A DNA stretch of 64,000 nucleotides from Catonia carolina. Its lineage: Eukaryota; Arthropoda; Insecta; Hemiptera; Achilidae. The DNA lies in NCBI GenBank assembly GCA_035578175.1, contig JAQMRL010000001.1, positions 187,065,283 through 187,129,282 of the forward strand. The letters run 5' to 3'. A model generated the notes under the pieces. The model did not search any database and was not told where the DNA came from. It saw nothing but the letters and a program-made list of their open reading frames with translations. This document shows positions 44,895 to 57,300 of the stretch, one piece after another; the stretch's first letter is position 1, and each line of letters opens with the position of its first letter. Made by a program: the position numbers and the translations under genes.

Positions 44895-46138
44895 TAATCG
44901 TATAACCTGGAACTTATAATCAAAAATCACATTGTATCACAGTATGTGTATTAAAAATACGTCTATTTCGAACAATGAATTGTATCAACAAAATATTTTT
45001 TAAATAAACTTTGTTTTGTACTCCGAATGGATACTACAATACTTATTACTAAAAAACATTTAAAATCATTCTCTAAATTGGGAACACTACGTCTAAGATA
45101 TCAATTTCAGTAGTTTATTATAGCTTAACGAACCTGCATGAACCTGCAGAGACTGCAGATGAAGGCGGAACATAGTAACCTAGATCACAGCACAGAGCCA
45201 ATTCGTTAATCGTATCCTGCGTTGTCACGTTGTGGTCCCGCTGTGGATGACAGCCTAACAAAAGCCAGCTGAAGTTCAGTGGAACAGGGTGTGACTTAGC
45301 AAAGGGGCAACCTCACACCCAACCTTGGCTGTTATTGGCTAGATCTCATCTGCAGTCTTTATTTCGTTGGGGTATACCCCAACGAATAAATAAATGATTT
45401 ATAAATCATTTATTTATATTTCCCTTCTTCTGAGGAATGAAATAAATTTTTTTCAAAACATCCGGTAATTCTTCCTTGCGTAAAATACCGTTATGTAAAA
45501 TTTATAAGTAATTAATTGACTTATGAACGCTGAACCAGCTCGAGAATATTTCAAATAAGCTTTGTCAATCCTTGATAGCTTTACTAAATATCGGGTTTAA
45601 CCCAAGTGTGTGTACGATGCAATCTGTTCAATTTAAGAACAATAAGCGACTCCATGACCCAATGAGATGAGGATGATACGTATGACGCGAAAATGAGGTT
45701 TAGTCTTGTACATCTCAGGCCGACCATTCCTGAGAGAGTATTAAGTATTGAGCACTGAGATGGTTAACTAAACCACAACCATCAAAGTACACCTGTAACC
45801 ACTGTCTAGTATTCAAATCCATACAAAAGCACCTTTACTAGGATTTAAACCGCGGAACCACTGAAAAGTAGCTGTTAAACAGCTTATTCGAGGCGACTAC
45901 TTTACTACTATACCAACTCGGTGAATTGATCACCAAACATTACGTTACTATTATGCTGGCGCAGTAATTGTAACAGTCGTTTATTGGTGAGTAAAATGAA
46001 TTCGTTATCTGTTGACGCTGTATTTATTTTATTTTTAGGTAGACTAGAAAATTTGTTTTCTTTTTAATTGGATATAATTATCTTTTTTTTTTATAAAGTC
46101 GATTCACGAATAGCAATTTTGCCATTCAATTTTTTTAA
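44895..46138 (+). other. intron sequence with adjacent palindromes
   Basis: No gene. See 45363-45417. Confidence 0.5.
45363..45417. repeat. two abutting perfect palindromes
   Basis: TTCGTTGGGGTA/TACCCCAACGAA (24 bp, 45363-45386) meets ATAAATAAATGATTTA and its exact reverse complement (32 bp, 45386-45417), sharing one base. Confidence 0.95.
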
Positions 46139-47035
46139 TTTTTACTTATGAATATACAGGAAGGAAATTATTGTTTTCATGTCGATTTTTATAAATCGAG
46201 TTTTCACCGGATATACACGGTTTCAGACCCCCACACACAACACAAAAAACATGTTTTTAGCGATTGGTCTGTGTGTATGTGTGAATAAAACAACTCAAAA
46301 ACGGAACATCGTACAAACTTGAAATATAAAACTTCAAACTTAAGTTCGATACTGCTATCGGACCCGACATGAACATTAACATCAAAATCAGTCAACCAGA
46401 AGTAGTAGTTTATTCGTGTCATTTTTCACTTTTTTGCGATTTTCTCAAGAACATTTCCTACAATTTTTTTAAAAAATTGCCTCATTTACTATATTTTTTA
46501 TACTTTACAAGACAGCGTAGGCGCCCTGCCTGCTTAAAATCTTGGGGAAGCTGTTCTCTCGTAGAAAAAAAAGGTTTTTTTTAATAAGATTTCGGCCTTA
46601 ATATGCTTTTTATGGCAAAAAAGTATAATAAAAGTTGTAGACAATTTAAAAACCTACAACTTTTATTTCTAAAATTCTATGTATAACGCTTAGCTTAGCG
46701 GTAACTAGTGATTTTCTGGTTTTTTCATGAAAATTTGTAAAAAAATGAATTTTGAAAGACTTCGGCCTTAGTATGCATTGTTCGACAAAAATGTATATAA
46801 TAAAATTTATAGAGAGTTAAAAGATCTACAACTTTTAGTTTAAGAATTTTTCCCTATAGAGTCTAGTTTAGCGTGAACGAGTGATTTTCCGTATAGCCAA
46901 ACTAAGGTTGATTTTCATTTTGCATCATAATAAGGTTATATTTTTTTGAGGTTATTTTTTTGTTTATTTCTAATGTATTATTACTAATTTTAGGTTGCAT
47001 TGTCAAGAGAATGTCGTGTGAGTGTTCACACCAGA
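46139..47035 (+). mobile_element. R1 repeat copy G
   Basis: Left end TTTTTACTTATGAATATACA (part of the stem-loop lost) to GTGAGTGTTCACACCAGA. TG tract reduced to GTGTGTATGTGTG. Several small deletions. Confidence 0.75.
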
Positions 47036-47129
47036 TTTCTTTTTCTTTGGTCACATCTAAAGCACGATTAATTAATAACTATTTTGTGTTTACAAAATTT
47101 TAATTGATGTCATAATATCGGGTTTAGCC

Positions 47130-47507
47130 CATAACAGGCAGGTGGAGTGTTAAATGTTTTGACACTTGACCACTAGTTCTAGGGCTACAAAAAATAGTTT
47201 TCTTTCTTATCACATGATCAGCCTATATAACAAGCATTAAAGAACAGAATAGGTAGAGGCGTAAAAGATACTAGTCAGAGTTATCTCCTCTGAGTAATGA
47301 ATTTCATTATATAGCCAGACCCTGTGGTGAATGAAGTAAAGGTTTGTGGGGTGGAATGTAGATGCTTTACAGAGGGCCTGGCATGCTAATAAGCATAACT
47401 TTTCCATTCAGCGAAGAAAGCAATTGTTAACCACTCATTCCTAGTTTCACTTAGTAAAGCCTCAAAAGGTTCAAACCAGCCTTTCGGCTGATGACCTGAA
47501 CAACACA
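47130..47507 (+). repeat. R2 repeat copy 6
   Basis: CCATAACAGGCAGGTGGAGT to CCTTTCGGCTGATGACCTGA and AAC. A stop and small deletions close the frame that is open in copies 2 and 4. Confidence 0.75.
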
Positions 47508-49473
47508 ATATTCGGTTAGACTTACGCTCAATACGAAATAATTATAATTGTCGAAATCACAATTTGTAAGAACGGTATTTACGAAAATTAAGCCAATACA
47601 TAGTAGTAAAGCCAAAATTTAAATATTGGATGACGCATGTTACACTGTTACGTGTTGTCTATCAACCGTGCTTATTGTGAAAAATTTTGAACATTTAGGG
47701 AAGAGAAAACTTATTATTCTTCAGACATTTTAAGTTCTAAAAGTTTTATTAAAATACCACGTACAGCTAATTATCAAATAAAATATGCTGAAGTTTTCCC
47801 ACGAAAATTGGATAACAATACTGCTACAGGAAAGAAAGCTTCGAATAATAAATAAACTATTAAATTGACTACAAAGATAAATAAATAAAACTTATAAAAT
47901 TCTAATACTATTTGATAAAATCTGACAGAATGAGAAAATTAAAAAGTGCTATTTTACTGAACCAATGTGCTTATTTATTTTATTTTTTTAAAGTTTATTT
48001 TAATTTTAACAGTATTCCCCCACACGTTTCCCTTGCTATTCACTTTGCTGCGAGTAAAGAAATCGAATTATTCGTTTTTTTTCCTTTTTTGTAAGTTAAC
48101 AAATAATATAAAATAATTTATCCTTTCAGTCGCCTTTATTTCAAAACCACATTTGAATGCTTTCTTTTTGAAATATTAGCTTACAAAGCTTTAGAAAAAC
48201 CATCAAACGACTTTTATTAATCAAAATCGCTACACGCGTATAAATACTATATTATTTCTGTTAAGTTACTGTTATGGATTGTAACAGGTAATCCTCTTAA
48301 TTAACACAGGTATTCTGACCTACTTTTATCGACGAATTAAACTTTTACAAGTAGCTATGACTTGCACTCTGTCATTTGCTTTGCTTACTATATTTTCATT
48401 GCTTTGCGGGTTTGTGCATGCACGTATGAAATTATTCTTTGTGTAACGTAATGCACGTTATCGTTGATTCAATGTTTTTTCCTCTGCCGTTTTTCCGAGC
48501 TTGTTAGAGAGGAATTTTATAATATAACGAATAATGCTTTTGTAAGGAATTGGAATTGAAACTGTGAACATGCTCCAGTTTTAAGAATTCGAAGCCGTCG
48601 GTTTTCATCGGTATTTCAGTAATGTAACGCATCTGATTTACTTTCCGTTTATTTGAATGAATGTAAACTTAATTGCAATATTCTTATATTTTCCGAAATT
48701 TTCGTTCGCTTTCGTGTAAATTGATTACTATTGACAGTTAATTTAGTTCGATCAGACGGACCCTACAGTGGTTTAGACGTATAAGTAATGACTGTAAGTT
48801 TGCTAAGGGGTTGTCGGCATGTGGTGGTGTTTCGATTCGAATCTTTGCCCACAAACGAGTGAAATGTATGTTTGTGTTCGAATGGAAGGGGGAAAGAGAC
48901 CTTCTATTTTCAAATTTAACTGAATTCCAGCAGACAAAGCTAAGCTAGCTTTGAAAGCTAAAGGATTCGTTGGTAAAACAGGAGGGGTTAAGGAGAATCG
49001 GGGATAGGTGGAGGAGCAATAATAGAGGTTTACGAAAGGGATGGAGGCGGTTATAACTTTGAAACGAGGGCGTTTCTGTTGCTTCAGTTTTAATTAACGT
49101 AAGGGTGGCGGCATACCGTCGTTCAGTCATGTCACACTTCTGGATTTCATTACAGAAGTCGGAAGTTGATACCGACCGTGAATATCCCGCTCCCCGCACT
49201 TTACAATACATCGGTATTACTGTTATGTTTGTTGAATTCACTTTTGTATTATCAAAATTTTGTGATTTCAAATTGTACTGTGGAATCTCTGTTTAATTTC
49301 CACCGCAAACAATTCAGTTAAAACAACAACTTTGTGAATTCGCTTTTTTACCGCTGCACTATTGGTAACAACTAGTACTAAAATGAATTAACGGACTTTC
49401 CAAAATTCCATCCCTCTTGTATACATTATTACTGCATACAACCGAATTTTTGTTTTAATAAAAATTTAAAAAA
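47508..49473 (+). other. intron sequence, no gene seen
   Basis: 48740-49300 has more G/C and overlapping short frames on both strands (for example 48945-49271 minus), but no family resemblance and no repeat partner in the window. Confidence 0.45.
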
Positions 49474-50247
49474 TCTAGTGTGAATCACTCACACAATTTT
49501 ATTTTGCCAATGCAAATAATTAACAATATAACCTAGCATTGGTAAAAAGACATTAGAAATAAACAACAAAACGAACATCAAAAACATAACCTAATTTTAA
49601 TCATGAGTGAAAGACGCCAAATAAAAATCAACCTAAGTTTGGCTTAAAAATACGGAAAATCACTCTTTCACGCAGAACTAGGCTCTGTAGAGAAAAATGC
49701 TCTAAATAAAAGTTGTAGATCTTTTAATTTTCTATAAATTTAATTTTATACATTTTTGTCGTAAAATGCATGTTAAGGCTGATTTTAAAAAATCGATTTT
49801 CTTACACGTTTTCGTGAGAAAAAAACAAAAAAATCGCTAATTACCGCTAAACTAAGCGTTATACAAAACACTATTTGATATAAAAGTTATACGATTTGAA
49901 ATTCTCTACAACTTTCATTACATACATATTTGCGCTAAAATGCATATTAAAGCCGCAATCTTTAAAAAACAATTTTATTACGAGAAAACAGCCTTTTCAA
50001 GAATTTCAGCAGACATGGCGCCTACCCTATCGTGTAGAGCATAAAAAATGTAGTATATAAGGCGATTTAAAAAGAATCGAAGGAGCCGTTTTTGAGAAAA
50101 TCGCAGAGAAGCGAAAAATGACACAAATAAACTACTGCTTCCGGTTAACCGATTTTGATGACAATGTTCGTGTCGGGTCCAGTAGTAGTATCTAACTTAA
50201 GTTCCAAGTTTCAACTTAGTACAATGTTCCGTTCTTGAGATATTTCG

Positions 50248-50318
<71 letters not shown>

Positions 50319-50547
50319 TCGCTAAAAACATGTTTTTGGGTTTAGGGGTTCTGAAAACGTGTAGATCCGGTGAAAACTCGATTTCGAAAAATCGACATGA
50401 AATCAATACTTTCCTACTGGGTTGACGAGGATTTCCTACTGGGTTGACTTTCCTACTGGGTCCTACTGGAATGGGTTGAAGAGAAAAACACTTTATTAAG
50501 TATATTTTTTTAAATTTAATATTCATATATGCAAAAGAGAGTAAAAA
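49474..50547 (-). mobile_element. R1 repeat copy H, with long CA tract and tandem insert
   Basis: TCTAGTGTGAATCACTCACA to ATATGCAAAAGAGAGTAAAA. A (CA)n run of 67 bp lies at 50249-50315. Just before the terminal stem-loop is an extra of about 110 bp made of repeated TTTCCTACTGGGTTGA units (50409-50480). Confidence 0.8.
50249..50315 (+). repeat. (CA)n microsatellite
   Basis: Uninterrupted CA dinucleotides within R1 copy H. Confidence 0.95.
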
Positions 50548-52741
50548 TAATGAAGTTTTTCAACGATCATTATATTATGTTCTATTTTTGTCCTACGCGG
50601 TTTAATTTACTTACTGCCGTTTAATGATGACACTATCTACTTCGAAGTGTCAATGAATAAATTTAAAACAGTTTCAACAACCGCACCCATTTTTCCAAAA
50701 AATGGCAAATTTTTAGTATAATTTGGCTATTTATGTATTAAATTTCATTTTTATCGACCATCTTCAAAGAAACGAATTGTCCCATCTAGTGACTAGTTGA
50801 GATGTCATATTTTCACTTCTTAAGAGGGGTTCCTCCCACTAATTCGGTGATGACATCATCTAACACACATTTTCATCAACCAGTAGTTAATAACTTTGCT
50901 GTTATATGAGATGTATATAGTCTGTTTATAAAAGAGTAACAAAGACGAAATTTAGTGCATTTCGGATGTTAGGTTTCACATTACATTATTTTCCCAAATA
51001 AATAAATTTAAATATTAACTAAAAGTAAAAAATTCGTTTCTGTTGTTCTTTTACAGCATATTTTTCATTAAAATAAAATTTATTTTTGTAAGGTATGTTA
51101 TGTTTTACTGAAATTTCCAAAATTAACAATTTTTATAAAACTGACCAAGATAGAAAAAACTTTATCTTGCTAATGAAACTGCTGTTCTAATAAAACAATG
51201 TAGAAATTTCTTACGCCCACGCATTAGTCTTTCATAAAATTTACACTAGATATCAATAGAAACTGCTTCACTTCAATAACCTAATGATACGTAATTTATA
51301 TTACCATCCCTTAAAAGGCAACTTGGTCTTAAGTGAATTAGAAACATTATAAAAAAATAAATTCCTTAGTACTGTTATAAATAAATCATTTTATGTTATG
51401 TTTCCAGACGGAGTTTTAATGTTTAGTGGTGACCTCCTCTGAATCATAAATTGTACTCACAACGCCATCAAGTTCATTTATTGTTAGCGAATATTAAAAG
51501 TTATGGATTCATAAGTAAAATTAAAAACAATGATGTTTTATTGAGATAAAATCTATTTTCACAACAAAAATATTTTATGCGTTATAAAATCCAACAAACA
51601 ACAGTCAATCTACGTAAACAAATATTAACCTAACCGACTTTAAGTAATTAGAATGATTCAACAAAGATCATGGAGTACAAGAAAACAAAAACATTCGTCT
51701 CTTTTCTTTCATTGATATGGTTGAAGGCGATTCTCTAACATTTATAACTCTACCCAATACACGAAAATTTAAAAGAAGTATTTCATAAAGGCGTAAATAA
51801 TATTTTATTTCAAGTGGCATACAACCGTAGTCCTTGTCTACGACTCAAATGATAAATAAAAAATTATTGTGATTTTCTGTAGGTAGCACCAACAAGAATC
51901 AAATCTGCCGTAGAAAAATAGCGCCGGTAACAACAGAGGAGTAAAAACAATTGTTCCTATCGCAGTAACGTGAAACCATTTTGCTCTAAAGTGTGAGAGT
52001 ATGGCTGAAAAAGAGAGAGACAGCGTATGTAATGCACAAAGAAACACAGATTGGGTGAGCTCGGAAGATAGGCTCGATGGTCTAGGATGATTGCTTTCAA
52101 ACTCATCGTAGGGAATGAAAAGAAGTCCGCTCGTGAAAGCACAAAGATTTCGATATATATATATATGTATACGTATATAGAAGATTCAAGTTGCAACAGT
52201 TATTCGATTTGAAACGATTCTTGACAAAATACAAAAAACCAATCGAATCTGGTATTCGAATGGCGAAACGCTGATCGATTAAAGATTTCATTGTAAATTC
52301 AATTGTACTAGTTATTACTATTATTTGCGAAATTGTTTTAAAATTGAATTTGAATTCAGAGAAACATTTCAAATTTACTCCATCTAATTTGTAAACAGAT
52401 TTTATTCTTACGTGAAATTCCTTCTTGTCTTGTAGAACCTGAATTTAAATACCAAGTATTAAAATTCAGTGCACAGTAGAACTTTCTTGTTGAACTTTAA
52501 AAAGTTTAATGCCACTTCAATTGTGTCTCCAATGTATTTGATACATGAATCTTTTAAGTTATTGTTTCTTAAAGCCAACAGTACGAAAACATAATACATT
52601 TATATGTTCGAGATGCGTAAGATGGTTATAATTTACACCTGTTCAAGTTTTCTATTTGTTTTTCGTTATTCCAATAGAATCTCTTTTGTACCTTACTTGT
52701 AACAAACTTTATTGTCTGTACCCCTAAAGAGTCGCTTCGAC

Positions 52742-52743
<2 letters not shown>
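50548..52743 (+). other. intron sequence, no gene seen
   Basis: No repeat partner or coding frame recognised. Confidence 0.5.
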
Positions 52744-52777
<34 letters not shown>

Positions 52778-52800
52778 TATGATCGTCGTCGTCGTCGTCT
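52744..52800 (+). repeat. (TTA)n / (CGT)n microsatellite
   Basis: About twelve TTA-type units are followed by six CGT units. Confidence 0.9.
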
Positions 52801-53806
52801 TCGCCAATGCAAAAAATATTTTGGGAATTCTTAGCAAATCTGTATTGTAATCGCTTTCAAACGACACCAAAATCATTAAAATGGGGCCGGTAGAACTCCA
52901 GAATTAGCTATCACAACAAAACATTTTACCATTTTATATAATTAGTAGTAGATATATGCCTAAAGTATAAACAATTTGTATAAATAATTTAAAAATAATT
53001 TATAAATAATTTAAAGTAATAATAATTTAGTATAAATAATTTATAATAAATTATTGTACATGCATTTATTATCTATGTATGTAAAATTTTAATTTAAAAT
53101 CCAAGTTCATTTATTTAATTTTCATTACATTTGTGATGATTCTTCCACAGACTTCCTGAAATTTATGAATTTTAATCTAAACTATTTATTATTTAGGTCG
53201 TTAACACCAGGTTGCCATAAAGTACTAAAACAAATTTGTAAAATTTTAAAACTTGAATACATTCATTTAAACGATCAAATTAAGTTTTATTCTAAAATAA
53301 AAAATTGTGTAGAATTATTATTGCTACGTTAATACCAGATTCGTTTAATAAGATTAAATATATTTTCTTAAAACACCCTAAAATACTTAATTCGTTTCTT
53401 GTAATTGTAAAAGATTGAATGAAAAATATATGAGTGATTTGTTTTTTTAGTACTGTGTTTGATGTGTTCCAGCTAGTTTAACTCCTCAATTCGAACAAAG
53501 TAGCAAATTTCTTTTTATGTTCCGAGATTTATCGGCACCGTTAAATTCCACTGCAATTTAATTTCTTCCTGTGACACAAATAATTATATTTAAGTGATTT
53601 GTATTGGAAACTCAATTGATTATCCGCTATGATAAAGCCCAATTTGATTATTACAGACACGAAAAACATAAAATCTGTATACGATAAGAAAAAAATACAG
53701 AAGCATGGCCATAGTAAAGTCCGATAATTTGGTCCACCTTATAAACGTGACACGTCAGCCAGTCCGAAAATTAATATACAAAATATCCAGAATATATATA
53801 TAAATA
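52801..53806 (+). other. intron sequence, no gene seen
   Basis: AT-rich. 52965-53050 repeats ATAATTTAAA/ATAAATAATTT motifs. Confidence 0.5.
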
Positions 53807-53808
53807 TA

Positions 53809-54856
53809 CGAGGGCGGGGTGAACAGTTTTCGGCCTGATAAAGAAAAACAGCTTTTATCGGTTTTTTCGCTTTACTCATCAACATAATCTCCATTAAGAT
53901 AAATACACTTTTCATGATGGTGCTCTAATTTAGTGATACAATTTTTATAGTCCGATATGTCAAGTCCCTCAAAATATCTAATATAAAAATCTAATGTAAA
54001 TATCTAATATAAAATCCCTCAAAAAGTAATCCTAATATAAATCCTAATAAAAAATATAAATCCTAATGTAAATCCTAATATAAAGTCCCTCAAAATATCT
54101 AATATAAAATCGTAGCTCCCAAACCTGGTCCAATCCAACGATCCAGCGATTGTTTGCTTGTTTGATTATTTCGACGTTGTTTACTTTCAGAAGTGTAGTG
54201 GTGAATCCAAGGTTCATCCACATTTATAAATCGACGCAAAAATTCGGCGGGGTTTCGCTTGTAAAAGGCTAAATCTTTGATTGAAACAGTTTTCCGGGTG
54301 AATTTTTGATCGACCATTAGCAAACGCGGCACCCACCTCGTACAGACCTTCCTTTTGCTCGAATTTTCATGTAAAATATTGCGTACACGTTCAGTTGATA
54401 TCCTAGTAGCCTCAGCTATTTCCCTTAATACTTTTAATCTGCGGTCCTCCAACACAATTTTATGAATTTTTTCAATCCTTTCGGGCGTTTGACCTCAACG
54501 AGTTATCCTGAACGTGGATCATCAGAAGTGCTCGTGCGACCTTTCTTAAATTCAGGAACCCACTGTTTAACCTTGAGTATGTTGAAGAGTCTTTTAGTGA
54601 GAAATCCAGCTCTTCTTTAATTTTTAATAGTGTTAGGCCTTTTAAATAGAAGTATTTGATGACCCCTCGCTTTTCTGATTTTTCCATTTTCACGAAAGCG
54701 TCATGTTCAATCGGCTTTCAAGTGTACACTAATAGAGCAATCGACCTAAAAATTTATATACAAGCTAGTGAGATATAATACTATAGAATACAAGCCAAAA
54801 ATTAGACCTACTAGCGCCATCTCTAGGTCAGGCCGGAAACTTTTCACCCCACCTTA
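53809..54856 (-). mobile_element. mariner element, internally deleted
   Basis: The left end CGAGGGCGGGGTGAACAGTT and the reverse complement of the right end AGGTGGGGTGAAAAGTTTCC both continue into CGGCCTGA, with small indels. They are flanked by TA (53807-53808 and 54855-54856 approximately). About 1.05 kb. Confidence 0.8.
53872..54687 (-). pseudogene. mariner transposase, internally deleted
   Basis: N-terminus MEKSEKRGVIKYFYLKGLT at 54687, then frame loss. Recovered LEDRRLKVLREIAEATRIST and STERVRNILHENSSKR (second HTH), RWVPRLL, then NVDEPWIHHYTSESKQ, where mariners usually have GDETWIHHY: catalytic Asp 1 remains and Thr is Pro. The middle of the catalytic domain, with the other two Asp, is absent. 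In its place, 53985-54110 repeats CCTAATATAAATC-like units. The extreme C-terminus survives (CIYLNGDYVDE, stop 53872-53874). Confidence 0.8.
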
Positions 54857-54902
54857 TAAATAAAACATTGTAACATATAAACCACCGTTCAATGTTTTTT
54901 TT

Positions 54903-55210
54903 GTTTTTTATTTTATTATAGATAAAATTTAAGAAAAACAACCAGAAATGGTCAAAGAAAAGTAAAAACACTTACCAATTGAGAAGTATTTTCATGGCTT
55001 TACCACATCGTAGGCTCGTTACATTCCTTTAATTGTCATAAAAAAAGAGGAAGGCAGTATCACTAAAAAAAAATGTGTAAATTTGAATATTGTGACAAAC
55101 TGACATTGTGGTAAAGCCACGAAAGTACTTATCGACTGGAAAGTGCTCTTACTTTTCTTTGACCATTTTTAGTGGGTTTATAATTTTATTTATAATAAAA
55201 TAAAAAATTA
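54903..55210. mobile_element. fold-back element with arms over 100 bp
   Basis: The left arm (TTTTTTATTTTATTATAGAT, ATGGTCAAAGAAAAGTAA, TTTCATGGCTTTACCACA) is matched in reverse by the right arm (TGTGGTAAAGCCACGAAA, TTACTTTTCTTTGACCAT, ATAATAAAATAAAAAATT). The arms span about 54903-55015 and 55105-55210 with a loop of about 90 bp. No coding frame. Target duplication unresolved. Confidence 0.75.
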
Positions 55211-55359
55211 AATATACTCTAATATGTTTTCGACAAGAAAGGATTAAAAATACTCGTAGATTGACTGATGTGCGAATAATTTTTTTAAATTAAAAATTTG
55301 ATCTGGTAAAATATTCCTAGCAAAAGCTAAGTATTACTTTATTAATTATTTAAAATAGT

Positions 55360-55532
55360 ATCGCCTAAGTGGTCCAGTGGGTAAAGTGCTAGGTTGCGAA
55401 GTGGAAGTTCCCAGTTTCGTTTCCCGGCTAGGGTCTGAAAATTATGTGTTACACCTTACAACCTACACCGGTCCTTAAACCAGAAAAGTTGCTATGACAA
55501 AGCTGTTGATGCGATTTAAAAATAAACAAACA
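55360..55532 (+). mobile_element. SINE2, tRNA-derived
   Basis: TCGCCTAAGTGGTCCAGTGG (A-box region), GAAGTTCCCAGTTTCGTTTC (B-box degraded), a body with AACCTACACCGGTCC and CAAAGCTGTTGATGCGATTT, and an A-rich tail. Same family as 37543-37711 but the opposite orientation. Confidence 0.7.
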
Positions 55533-56899
55533 GGTACTTTTAGGAATATGAAAGATAAACAAAATAATATACATCCTAATTAGGTATTAATATTACACTC
55601 ATATAATGTGCCTCGAAAAACCAAAGATGTACCTGTAAATACATCTTGCATAAAATTTGCATTTCCATGCCTGGCTTTTGAAGATTGGTTAAAAAATATT
55701 TGTTTTATGAAATAAGATTTTAATATCCATTCCATTATGTTTATCGGATTACTACAGGCAAGGATAGCATCGTAAAATACGGTTAAGTAAATTTGTTTTT
55801 GTATCAATTTGATCGCATGACCCAATCTGGAATAAATCAATCTAGTCGGTTCGATAAATTTTGGTTAGTTGTCTGCAGTGTACAACAAAGTAGCGAGAGT
55901 ATATGGAAAGCAAAGAGGTCTTTCTAATTACGCAATCTCTTTGTAAATCCATCACATCTTTCTGAACCAACCTCTCTTATTTAGTCTTATACTATGTACT
56001 ACTGTACCCAACTGAAAATCGATTTCTTCCTTTCACGATGACGAACTTCTTGTAACAGCTTCTATCTCTATTTGTATCGTTACCTTTTTGACTTGTTTTA
56101 CTCCGATGTACCTAAACAAAATCCTCTTTTCTTCCGACCTGTATTGCCTTCCTTCCCTTAAAAGCTTTCAGCAAAGGTAAGGCATCTCAGTAGTTTTGAT
56201 AAAGAGCTTCTTTGTTTTTTACAACTGCACTGTAAATATCACGGCGTATTTCTGTAGTCCCATTTCGCATTACTTGATAGGAAAAATACTCACAGTAATG
56301 TATATCCGACTTTATACTGTAATTTTACTGACACATACTGTAATTTTTGGTTGAGTAAATGAATTGCCCGAACAATATTACAAGTTAATGAAGTGTATAA
56401 ATCGATATTCATTTTGTGCTGTATTTTGCACGCACCAAATATTTTGAAGCATTTTTTGTTTTTGTAATTGTAATGAAGAGCCTAATACAAAATAATGCAA
56501 GCGTGTGCTACGTGCAACAATATAATAAAAAAACATTTCGGTAAGTTCCGTCCTAACCGAGAATTTTTTTAATGCTTTACCTGTTCAAATATTCACTGAT
56601 TTCGACTAACTGTCCAGTATCCGCTTTGTATTTGTTATTTAAGTATACTTTTTTTTTACTCTTAATATAATTTATGTGAAATTATTGGTTGTCAAATTAA
56701 TCAAATGACTGGAAATGGACTACCCAGTTTTCTTAGAATTTTCTCTAAATAAACTTTTTAGAACCCTTTACATCCAGAAGTTTTAGTTTGGTTGGTTGAG
56801 TACGATTTAAATTACAGTATAATTTGGGGTCAAGCTGGGCTAATATTTTTTTAGTTTTTTTTTGAAGCCACATGACAGATCGGTCATTAGTGACCTCTA
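55533..56899 (+). other. intron sequence, no gene seen
   Basis: Nothing recognised. Confidence 0.5.
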
Positions 56900-57300
56900 T
56901 GTATATTAACTTATGAAACTTTCCACACGCTACAAGGGAGTCGAACCCGGGAAGGAAACGGGTTCGACTCGGGGGAAACAGCTCAAAAAAAACATTTTTT
57001 TCCTATTGGTCTCTACATGTGTATCTTTGTAAACAAAATAGGTTTACCTCAAAACCGAAATTTGAAAGAAGTTGAAACTTTGGACTTTAAGTACCATAAT
57101 GGGACACAACACTAAACATTTTCATCAAAATCTGTCAACCGGAAGTAACAATTTATTCTTCGATTTTCCACTTTCGGGTACTACGGTTTTCACTAAAATC
57201 GCCTCATTTACTACATTTTCTTGCTGTACAAGATGGGTTATTCATATGTCTGGGTATCGATGAAAAAGGGTTTTCAAAATGGGAAATTTTTGTAACATGG
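56900..57300 (+). repeat. diverged R1 relative
   Basis: GTTGAAACTTTGGACTTTAA, ACATTTTCATCAAAATCTGT, CAACCGGAAGTAACAATTTA and AAATCGCCTCATTTACTACA keep R1 order and spacing with many changes. It starts with a perfect 12-bp hairpin instead of the usual terminus: GAGTCGAACCCG (56938-56949) and CGGGTTCGACTC (56959-56970). Confidence 0.6.
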
